Source: Agrypnia vestita
Lineage: Eukaryota; Arthropoda; Insecta; Trichoptera; Phryganeidae
NCBI GenBank assembly: GCA_016648135.1
Contig: JADDOH010000307.1
Span: 248,001 to 312,000 of the forward strand
Length of the DNA stretch: 64,000 bases
Direction: 5' to 3'
Under the pieces are notes generated by a model. That model had not been told where the DNA came from. It saw only the letters and a program-made list of their open reading frames with translations, and searched no databases. Below are positions 56,541 through 64,000 of this stretch, piece after piece. The first letter of the stretch is position 1. Each line of letters begins with the position of its first letter. The translations under genes and the position numbers were made by a program.

Positions 56541-56700
56541 AATTAATAAAAATGTACTTTGTCTTTACCACTTATTTATTGAAAAAATCAACATATTTCG
56601 GAGCCAATGGTCCCTTCCTGACGAAGAGACCATTGGCCCTGAAATATGTTGGTATTTTCAACAAATAAGTGGTGAAAACAAAATATTTGTTTTATTAATT
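56541..56700. repeat. Foldback element with hammerhead-like core
   Basis: Left arm 56541-56612 and right arm 56628-56700 are inverted copies (TACCACTTATTTATTGAAAAAA, ATCAACATATTTCGG, AGCCAATGGTC). Same family as 20031-20224. It lies about 400 bp upstream of the Penelope-like endonuclease remnant. Confidence 0.85.
56616..56653 (+). ncRNA. Hammerhead-like motif
   Basis: CTGACGA at 56618-56624 (fits CUGANGA), a stem-loop region AGACCATTGGCCCT, GAAA at 56641-56644, ATATGT at 56644-56649, T, then GG that can pair the preceding TC/CC weakly. Core consensus kept, stem II imperfect, stem III changed from ACATGT. Confidence 0.45.
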
Positions 56701-56704
56701 ATAT

Positions 56705-57100
56705 TAAATAAATAATAGCTCGTCAACAACATCGATAGATCGCAATTCGAGAGTCACGTCCCTGATTAACGTGAGAAGAGTAAGAAGAACGACACAGAAG
56801 ACAAATGTTGCACAGAATCTCCGACTGAAAGCAGCATTGGTTTATTAATGACATAAATCAATTTGATCACGCGGTAGTTTGCCTTTTATAATATCACTTT
56901 ATACCACGACTTGTTGCATAAACGGCGAATATGGATATGGTCTCGGCTGGTTTAAATATCAGCGTCACTTTCAAAACTGTCTCGGGTAATGGCGTGAGTT
57001 AGTGGAGTCCCGGCCGCGCACCAGCGTGTCGGCTATTTATCTACGAGCCCTGCATCGGACCCTCGTCGAGCACCTTTGGTCCGAGGACGCACGAACCCTC
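56705..57100. other. Non-coding DNA, partly GC-rich
   Basis: 57000-57100 (GTCCCGGCCGCGCACC, CATCGGACCCTCGTCGAG) is GC-rich and unrelated to the Penelope-like sequence that begins at about 57104, marking the 5' truncation point. Confidence 0.5.
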
Positions 57101-57103
57101 CAA

Positions 57104-57364
57104 GACTTTTACATTGGAAAAACCGGTAGAAATTTCAATGAAAGAGTAAAAGAGCATTTGAGATGTCTGAATAATCATGGTTTTTCTGAATTTGCAAATC
57201 ACTAAAATCTATAAAATAATCAATGTTTTGATAAAAACTTACACATAAATAATATTCGTCTGAAATTGAATAATTTAGAATCATTAGTAATTAGTAAAGC
57301 ATGTAATAGTAAACAAAATATTATTAATAATCAATTAAATTTAACTACTAGCCCAATTCTATAA
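57104..57364 (+). pseudogene. Penelope-like element, GIY-YIG endonuclease end
   Basis: C-terminal endonuclease of an EN(+) Penelope-like retroelement. Residues 1-33 read FYIGKTGRNFNERVKEHLRC then LNNHGFSEFANH: the YIG motif, the GRNF...R...EH block with the conserved Arg and His. The same frame continues through two TAA stops (57203, 57212) to KNLHINNIRLKLNNLESLVI, SKACN, NQLNLTTSPIL and a final stop at 57362, matching the LHI...LxxLExxxI...LNxxSPLL tail of the family, including the Glu and Asn of the domain. The GIY motif and the reverse transcriptase are missing: the copy is 5' truncated. No frameshift, two nonsense changes. Confidence 0.85.
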
Positions 57365-57481
57365 AATTTTCCAATAATTGTGAGTAATCGAGAACTTCAG
57401 CATTAATATTATAAATAATTTTTCAAATAATTTAGAAAAACAAAAGACATTTTTCATTTTGATATGTTGACATTTATAAAG

Positions 57482-57521
57482 CACCCTGACGATGGAAAGG
57501 TTTTTCCGAAAAATGTAGGTG
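57482..57521 (+). ncRNA. Hammerhead-like ribozyme downstream of PLE endonuclease
   Basis: Order: CACC (57482-57485), CTGACGA (57486-57492), stem-loop GGAAA-GGTT-TTTCC within 57493-57507, GAAA (57508-57511), AAATGT (57511-57516), A at position 17, GGTG (57518-57521). CACC and GGTG pair as stem I and the core fits CUGANGA/GAAA. Stem III would be ACATGT with one change. It sits 118 bp after the endonuclease stop, where Penelope-like elements are known to carry hammerheads. Activity not shown. Confidence 0.65.
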
Positions 57522-57620
57522 TAATTAATACAATATACGTAAATACATACAAATAATACAGTCAATGTTTAAATGTGTCAATCTACAATGTTGCTGAATC
57601 AATTGAAAAATACTTAAAAT
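57522..57620 (+). repeat. Penelope-like element 3' region
   Basis: ACAAATAATACAGTCAATG and GTCAATCTACAATGTTGCTG are shared with 18105-18175, showing that a second copy of this 3' region exists in the window. Confidence 0.7.
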
Positions 57621-57624
57621 TTCA

Positions 57625-59145
57625 TAAAAGTCATCGCAAATTATTTAATCAAATAATCTTTTTCCGTGTGTTCTTTAAGATATTCAATTTTTTTTTTATT
57701 TCTTAAAAGATATCAACACTCTTTTTGAAATATTTTGAACAGTCATGAAATATGGAACAAACAATATTGCGTGCGTCTTATTTTGGACAGTTATTATGGG
57801 TATTTTAAAGCTTTCTACCTCGTAATGTAGATGACTTTGAGAGCTGAAAATAGTTGCGAAGGTCTAAAAATTCCAGAAGGAATAAGTTTTGCAAATATCA
57901 ATGTGCCAGAACGCACATTCCGCTTTATAATTAAGATATTTCATTTATATTTACATTGATATTATGCACCGATTTTTTTAAATGGGCTCAAACAATAAAC
58001 TAACGCAAACTTTTTGTTATAATGAGGTATTTATACACATAAAGTGCATTTTAACTACAACATTATGTTCAGTGCCTTACAAAGTATCTCACTATTGTTT
58101 CAAATGATTATACCTACCTAGTTACGCTCTTTTAGAACATATTGTTCGTGTTTAAATCCATAGACATTAATTTTTATTATAAAATGCACACGACATCCTC
58201 AAAATGTCTTTGCTAATTCAATTTGCAACCTTGCAGCCAACAAACAAATTAAGTTTAATACTTTATTGCTTTGAAAATGATTTTATATATTATTTGCATG
58301 CAAATTCGTTTTCATTCAACACATTCTCTGTAAAAGTATTTTACGAAATATCATTTATAATTATGTAATAATATATTCCAGCATTTTTGCCTCTTGTTAA
58401 AAAATTAACATGACGGTTCGCAAAATTTTTAATTTCTTTATTAATTTCGTAAATTTCCATAATTGTATTTCACAGCATATAAAATTCGCCAACTTCCAAT
58501 ATCAACGTACGAGTATATTATTATAGAGACATGCATAAAAATGACATGATAAATAGATTACAATTTATTTTTATTTTACAATTATTCCCGTGAACGGGAA
58601 GCGTTCGAAATCAAAATTTTTACGACCAGGCGATTGGATTCGAATGTTTCGACAAACGATGACGTCTCTATTTTTAATTCCGCCCTCGCTATTTTTATCA
58701 TTCCTATAATAATATTAAGTTTTATTATAAAAATAATGTCACCCACGACCATCTATAATTGATAATTTTGGAGAATGCATTTGACAACATAATGTTTTGA
58801 AAATGTTTTATTTCATGATCCCGTCTTATAATTTTTACAGCATAATTTTATAGGAATTACCATAGATATATTTCCAATACTTCGTCGGGTTGTTTTGAGA
58901 AATGGAACATGCAAGATTGTAATGCTTACATTTGTTTTACATGATTTTTTTTTAATATTTTGCCCTAAATGAACCTACGAAAAGTCCCCGTCGAAAGAAA
59001 AAATGTGCGCCTAATCTTTATAACAGCAAACCTCGCATGCATAATCCGTCTTTCATTCGTGAAGATATTTTTAATAGGAAGTCATAAATATATTCTTCCT
59101 GACACACTAGTAATTGGATATCTTATTTTACGTCCGCAAACGTCA
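57625..59145. other. AT-rich non-coding DNA
   Basis: No gene or repeat recognised. Confidence 0.6.
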
Positions 59146-59149
59146 AATG

Positions 59150-59525
59150 TCAACCAACAAAGTAAATATCATCGATTCTCGTTGCGCTCTGCCGGCGGCT
59201 TGCGAAACTACAAACGGCTTTCAATTTCCGCGGGATAGATTGCACCGCGCGTCGCGTCCCTCGTGAGATGTCATCGAGTTCTATCTGCGCAATTTGTTTC
59301 CCGAAAGTAACAAACACACTCCCGCGGTGACGTCTCTACGGCCGGGGAGGCTATCGCGGACAAGCTGTCAAACGCGGCTCTCTCGGAAGCTTTTGTCTTG
59401 CAAACAAGACGCGAGACAAATAATTCCTTGTTGCCGGGCACCGCAGCGGTGCGCCAGCTCGCGGACCTAGCGCGATCCCCGCATACAAATAAGCCCATCG
59501 GGCGCAATGGTCTAAGGGTGGAATT
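59150..59525. promoter_or_regulatory. GC island, candidate regulatory element
   Basis: TGCGCTCTGCCGGCGGC, CGGTGACGTCTCTACGGCCGG, CAAACAAGACGCGAGACAAATAA and CATACAAATAAGCCC. A 173-aa minus frame spans 59271-59792 but half of it lies in AT-rich DNA outside the island and no domain is recognisable, so I do not call it a gene. Confidence 0.35.
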
Positions 59526-59934
59526 ACAAAAGTGATCTTCTAATTCGCGCTTAAATCCGCAATAAGATAAATGGATTACACTACCCTGACTGTGTGACTT
59601 TTTAATTTGATTAAAAAATGTATTGGCACTTAATAAAGTACCTACGTATAAAACTATTATTTCATTGGAAATTTTTTTTGAAAACAAAAAACTAAATGGC
59701 CGTGTCATGTCCATTCCCGTTGAGTTTTCTTTTCCCGGTGCTCTTTTATCCGGGACAAAAAGAAGGTCACGTCTTATTGAGATATAAAACATCTACAATC
59801 TAGCATATCCGATTTTTAAAAACGCTTTTCATAGAAGTGGAATCAATTTTTTTTTTCTTAAATTGCTTAATAAACGATTGTTATTGACAAATAACTTAAC
59901 ACATTAAAAATCCATTTGCTACATCATGGATATT

Positions 59935-60190
59935 TAATTTTTAAATAAGCACAAGATCTTCTTTTCTGTTTCGTAAAAACACGCACCGGAGAATGTTGCA
60001 TCTCAGTCACGGCGGAGGTGCTCCAGGGAAATGGACACAATGTTGAGTTTTTTTCAAAAAATTTCCAACAAAATAATAGTTCACTGTGTACCCTAATAAG
60101 TGTCATTACAAAAAAATGAAATAACTGCCTAAATTTCAGGTTCCTAGGGTCATGTAAGCCCTTAGGTAAGCCAGTGAAGTGCTTCGTGAA
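59935..60190 (+). repeat. Diverged repeat, pair with 61460-61690
   Basis: GCACCGGAGAATGTTGCATCT, CAGTCACG, GGAAATGGACA, then T/A-rich, CCTAATAAGTG, ATTTCAGG. The second copy has GTGCACCGAGGAATGTTGCATCTGTCACG, GGAATGGACATG, CTTAATAACTG, ATTTCGGG. Same orientation, 1.5 kb apart. Confidence 0.7.
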
Positions 60191-60419
60191 ATGGCCGTCA
60201 TCGCCGTCCTGACTCATCCCAATTATAATAATGTCGTTTGTCCGTCATAACTTCGTGTAACATCCGTAACTTCTTTTTAGTATAAAATCTTTTTTCCCCT
60301 TTCTTTTTTTTATTTTGTTTTTGATTTTTATTTTTGAAAATTGAATAAATACTTATTCTTTAGGAACCGACATATAAAAGTACCGTCATTTTTGACGAGT
60401 TGCAGCTAGTTTTGTGTAT

Positions 60420-60625
60420 TTCCGATCTTCTCATTCGGCAGCTTCCACATTCAATTTTGTCCGGTGAACGTTCATTCACCAGATGTTCTTCCGTGCACTT
60501 GTGTGAAATTTAACCATTTAATTTATGACCTCGCGTATTTACCAGGGCTCGAAATGGAAAATTTAACGAACCGGAACGGTCCGTAATGTTTTTTGTGCAG
60601 TTTTATGTGGCGCTGCGCAGCGAGG
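60420..60625. promoter_or_regulatory. Moderately GC-rich island
   Basis: CATTCGGCAGCTTCCAC, ATTTAATTTATGACCTCGCG, CGGAACGGTCCGTAATG and GTGGCGCTGCGCAGCGAGG. No ORF. Possible regulatory element. Confidence 0.3.
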
Positions 60626-60749
60626 ATTTATCTGTGGAAACTTGTGTTTATTTCAATAATAAAATTGATCTAAAAGTATTTATTTGCACGTTTGGTCAGT
60701 CGAATGATTCTAGAAAGATTCATTTGTGACTCGAATGGTAGCTAAAATG

Positions 60750-60900
60750 ACTCTAAATAATGAGCATCATCATAACTATTGGCTTTATATCATGTGATGG
60801 GTCTTGGCCTCCTCGAAATAAAATGTCATTGATCCTTACGACGTGCGGATTTTTTAGACAGATACTTCTTTGAAGACATTAGCGCTCCATCTTAGTTTTG
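60750..60900 (-). pseudogene. LINE C-terminal end, decayed
   Basis: Minus strand: NVFKEVSV, then stops, then YFEEAKTHHM and a stop, followed by a short (TGATGA)n tail. It is a degraded relative of the intact end at 63896-64000 (NVLKDISA...IEEAKTHQGL). Confidence 0.65.
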
Positions 60901-60935
60901 ACATTTATTTCCAAGCACAACGACATTATATAAGC

Positions 60936-61263
60936 GACCGTATTCCGAAATAAGCAATATTGCTACTTCTACATCTTGACAGTTATTGTATGTCATTTTA
61001 ATGCTTTTTTAAGTTTGAAACGTTTGAAATTAATGAGTTGGACTGTTTATATATTTGACGTTTGACGGATAACCGTCATGTACTTCTTTCTCCCTCTGAC
61101 CACACCACCGATGTATACCTACGTCTCGTTTATTTTATTTTTTTATTTTCGTCTATTAAGTGTTGGGATAAAAATCTTAAATCCCGATATTGCTCTTTTC
61201 AGATTAGCACAGAACGACTGTCAAGACACATAAATAGCAATATTTCTTATTTCAGAATACGCC
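60936..61263. mobile_element. Long-TIR MITE, copy 3
   Basis: Left end CGTATTCCGAAATAAGCAAT, ATTGCTACTTCTACATCTTGACAG, ATTGTATGTCAT; right end ACTGTCAAGAC, ATAGCAATATTTCTTATTTC, AGAATACG. Its centre differs from copies 1 and 2 and its inner arms are eroded. A plus frame at 61062-61322 across it is not a gene. Confidence 0.8.
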
Positions 61264-61459
61264 CAAATACTTGGGGGGTAACACATTCCTGGGAGTCTGA
61301 AATTAAGATACAAGCTGCGTAATTTTCTACAACGAAGTGATTGATTATTTTCATTTTTCTTGGCACATACTAAACTATTATTTTATTGGAAAAAATATAT
61401 AAAAATACCCGGCTTAAGAAATACGTATGCTACATTCTAGCTATTTTATTTATACATAA

Positions 61460-61690
61460 ATAAGTTACATGTTCCTTTTTCTTCAGACAAACGTGCACCG
61501 AGGAATGTTGCATCTGTCACGCCAATAGAGCTCTACACAGGAATGGACATGACGCGGCCATTTTAATTGTTCTTAAAAAAAATACAATAATAAAATAATT
61601 TCTTATCCACCTTAATAACTGCCAATTAAAATCATCCCATTTCTACGTAATTTCGGGCTACCTATAACCCGTAATTTTAGTGTAATGCAT
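61460..61690 (+). repeat. Diverged repeat, pair with 59935-60190
   Basis: See the first copy. They bracket the LINE end and MITE copy 3. Confidence 0.7.
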
Positions 61691-61854
61691 AAATTTATTG
61701 ACAAATATTAAACGATTTAATGATTTATATTGAATCCTATATAAAAAATAGGAACTGTAAGCAAAAATGAAATGACATCGGTATTTATTAAAAAATAAAC
61801 AGCCAGAATGATTCTTTGTTTTGCGAAGTTTCCACTAAAAAATGTCGCCCACCG

Positions 61855-62425
61855 GGCATACTAATAGAGAGCTTTAGGTTTGCGCACGTAAGCGAATTTG
61901 ATATTAATAACATTTGCAACGAAAAGCGCAAAAGGTAGATTTCGTAATTCCAGCTAAGTGCAATGAAAATAAATGACGGCGGGAGCGGGAAGAAAATAGC
62001 AGACTTGTTCTGTCAACCGCGAGACATGTTCGGAGGCAGACGAATTCCTACCGATTTCCAGTACCAAACGGCACAAGATTAACGTTTTTCTATTGCCGTC
62101 GTAAACACGTATTGTCCGTTCGTAAATGTCGTCGATCGGCGATGGCAAACTTTATGTTTCGACCATAAAAGCGCGCGACGAGAATATTAATGTTCGAATA
62201 ATTCAAAATGTTTCGCGCTGTCATATCGCCTGGTGGATGATCTTTGTGCCTTTCCAACACCGAACTGCGCGGGAGCGAAGGTGGCTGCGATCGCCGTGTT
62301 TTCTAAAGGTGTAAATCTCACTACAATAGTGTAATAGTATTAATTACAAAGTGAACGGCGCACCGTTAGTGGTAATTGAATGCGGTGAATATTATTCGAT
62401 CACTTCGCAAATACGGTTATATTAA
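61855..62425. promoter_or_regulatory. Long balanced-composition island, candidate regulatory
   Basis: About 550 bp with CGATCGGCGATGGC, GACCATAAAAGCGCGCG, CTGTCATATCGCCTGGTGG and GCGGTGAATATTATTCGATCAC. CCATAAA, AATTAATCGATTCG and similar words fit homeodomain binding. Frames of 62-64 aa on both strands overlap and show no family. Confidence 0.35.
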
Positions 62426-62429
62426 TTTA

Positions 62430-63145
62430 CCGCGAACAAAACTCGCCGCTTGTTGCGCCATCAATTTGAATTAGTATCAACGAACATATTTCATCACAGA
62501 AATTAATCGATTCGAAATAAAAACCTTTTTAATTAACAAATATAATAACAAACAAAATAACCGTAGACAAAAAATAACAAACTGCGATTTAAGTGATAAT
62601 CTAAGTGACTTTCTAATGTCGGGGTTGAAAGTTCCCTTGAGATGAAATTAATGTACCTTAAACAAGGTGTAGGTATATCAGAATAAGTATAATAATCATT
62701 AATTAAAATAATGATTTCATAGGAGCACCGATGCTGTCATAGAAGTGGATGAATCTGCATGTCTATCCAAAATGGGATTGACAGTGAAACTCTATCTGGA
62801 AGTAGAAGTGTGTTTCTTGGCCAAACTTGTATTGGATGTGTTCCAAAACTGACCCTGACACACAGGCAAGCTGTCCTTTCTTCGATGAGATGAAACCTAT
62901 GATGACTTTTAGTAATTGATGAAGTAATAAAGAAAGTATGTAAAAAGTTGGAAAAATTCTATATTAGAAGAATCCTACGTGATTTTTTAAATGATCATAG
63001 AGAATATTAATTACATCAAATGCGAGTTATGCAAGGGCGAAGATCATCTTTAATATAAAAGTGCTTAAGAGTGTAATAAGCTATTGTAATGCTGATTAAG
63101 AAAACTTAATGAAAAATCTAGTCACGAAGTGATATCATAAAACGG
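62430..63145. other. AT-rich non-coding DNA
   Basis: 62700-62920 is less AT-rich (GATGAAACC, CTGACACACAGGCAAGC); no recognisable frame. Confidence 0.5.
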
Positions 63146-63246
63146 GAGCTCCGAATCTGACAGACCGTGGTCTACTGACGAATATTATAATACTACGGGA
63201 TTCGTGATATAGACCCGGAGGGAACCTCGCCCTTAAAGCGTCCGGG

Positions 63247-63328
63247 ATGATGGTGTACCCGGACCCGCGGTGGGAGTGCACCTCCGCCGCCCCTCACCTA
63301 GCGCTGTATGACGACATCGGATACAGAG
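63247..63328 (+). CDS. Candidate first coding exon of an unknown host gene
   Basis: A 27-codon open segment beginning ATGATG and ending at a good splice donor, AGAG|GTAAAT (GT at 63329). The peptide starts MMVYPDPRWECTSAAPH and continues LALYDDIGYR; phase 1 at the junction. An in-frame TGA lies upstream (about 63208), so the ATG is the natural start. Exon-like GC content begins at about 63205 and drops sharply to AT-rich DNA right after the donor, as expected at an exon-intron border in an insect. Read unspliced the frame goes on to a stop at 63404-63406. I do not recognise the protein family; aromatic and Pro-rich N-termini of this kind occur in transcription factor isoforms, but that is a guess. 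The rest of the gene would lie beyond 64000. Confidence 0.42.
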
Positions 63329-63330
63329 GT

Positions 63331-63868
63331 AAATACGAACAAATATTTCCTCTTATAAATGCCTTTCTTAAATTAAACTCATTTTTGTATACAGCTCAAC
63401 GTTAATGACTTTAGTGCGAGGATTGCGGAACGTCGAGTGTAAAAAAACGTTAATATTTTTGAAAACCAGGTAATCGTTTTTATCGCGCTGTTGTTAAATT
63501 ACTATGATTATTTATTATATCTGAAAACTGAAAAAACCTTGAGTATGTTAATGCTATGTTTTTTATTTTTTGTGCTGACAAAGTATTTATTTTGTATTGC
63601 AACGTGATTTTCAATAAACTAAACTTCGACAGAACACACATTACGATATTCTTCTTTCACTAATATAGTTTATAACTATAGTTTACTACTTCTACTTCAC
63701 TTGTATAGTTTACTAATAACAAATCACTTTTTCATAGACAAAAACATTTCATCTCGGTTTCTTATAAAGAATTAATATTGAATATCTTAGAAACAGTCGA
63801 AACACAAAAAATAACCTCTCCTTTTCTAATAATGTTTACTCAAATCTTAAATGAAATCATTCGCTAAT
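63331..63868. other. AT-rich DNA, possible first intron
   Basis: No features. If the exon call is right this is intronic and the LINE at 63871 is inserted in the intron. Confidence 0.45.
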
Positions 63869-63870
63869 AA

Positions 63871-64000
63871 TTCATCATCATCATCATTCTTGGCACTACA
63901 ACCCTTGGTGGGTCTTGGCCTCCTCAATAATTTTCCTCCACTCATCTCGGTCTAGTGTCCAGGTTCGAAGCTCTAAGGCAGATATATCTTTGAGGACGTT
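63871..64000 (-). pseudogene. LINE ORF2 C-terminus and 3' tail, cut by window edge
   Basis: Minus strand from the window end to a TAG at 63896-63898: NVLKDISALELRTWTLDRD, EWRKIIEEAKTHQGL and stop, followed by a short 3' region and a (TGATGA)n tail at 63871-63890. This is the typical last part of an insect endonuclease/reverse-transcriptase LINE (the W..DRDxWR.II.EAKTH motif) with no damage in the 34 visible codons. Most of the element is outside the window, so whether it is intact cannot be said. Confidence 0.85.

Noticed and set aside
59271..59792. Minus-strand frame of 173 aa
   Set aside because: Half lies in a GC island and half in AT-rich DNA, with no domain and no codon pattern. Probably chance.
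1..64000. CRISPR arrays, prokaryotic operons or phage genes
   Set aside because: No direct-repeat/spacer arrays, no dense ORFs and no ribosome-binding sites. The repeats and mobile elements are typical of an insect nuclear genome.
1..64000. Endogenous viral sequence
   Set aside because: No capsid, polymerase or envelope-type motifs were seen in any frame; all reverse-transcriptase-related fragments fit LINEs or a Penelope-like element.

Overview
The window is nuclear DNA of an insect, most likely a moth or butterfly. It is strongly AT-rich, intron-poor and gene-poor, with short GC-rich islands. It is crowded with decayed insect-type transposable elements: mariner, non-LTR retrotransposons, tRNA-derived SINEs, inverted-repeat MITEs and a Penelope-like element. 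The order Lepidoptera is an inference from the style of sequence and repeats; Insecta is much safer. I found no complete host protein-coding gene. The only intact long reading frame is a mariner transposase.

Layout. 1-5 kb: AT-rich DNA, a short direct duplication and repeat ends. 5-7 kb: a mariner with an intact 339-aa transposase, next to a LINE 3' end and a SINE fragment. 7.6-9.1 kb: nested repeats, then a GC island with a quadruplex motif. 9.5-13.2 kb: two copies of a long-terminal-inverted-repeat MITE. 15-20 kb: foldback repeats carrying hammerhead-ribozyme-like cores. 21.8-25.2 kb: two GC islands, the larger about 1 kb. 28-36 kb: a GC island with a weak exon candidate, perfect hairpins and more hammerhead-like foldbacks. 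38-48 kb: a tandem array, three LINE reverse-transcriptase C-termini, a deleted mariner, two SINEs and a tRNA-like foldback. 50-55 kb: GC islands and a 41-bp minisatellite whose unit holds three CCTAA telomere-type motifs. 56-57.6 kb: a foldback, then the GIY-YIG endonuclease end of a Penelope-like element with a hammerhead motif just downstream. 59-64 kb: GC islands, a third MITE, two related LINE ends and one good candidate for a host first coding exon (63247-63328).

The most interesting signal is a recurrent sequence pattern at about eight loci: CUGANGA, a stem-loop, GAAA, then a short self-complementary stem III (ACATGT, ACTAGT, ACAGCTGT or ACGT) followed by H. This is the architecture of a minimal type I hammerhead ribozyme. 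Most copies lie in head-to-head inverted pairs, and one lies about 120 bp downstream of a recognisable Penelope endonuclease. Hammerheads are known in Penelope-like retroelements; here they seem also to have spread as a family of non-autonomous foldback elements.

The GC islands contain homeodomain-type AT cores and no convincing ORFs. Together with the lack of genes they suggest the intron or intergenic regulatory landscape of a developmental gene. That is inference.
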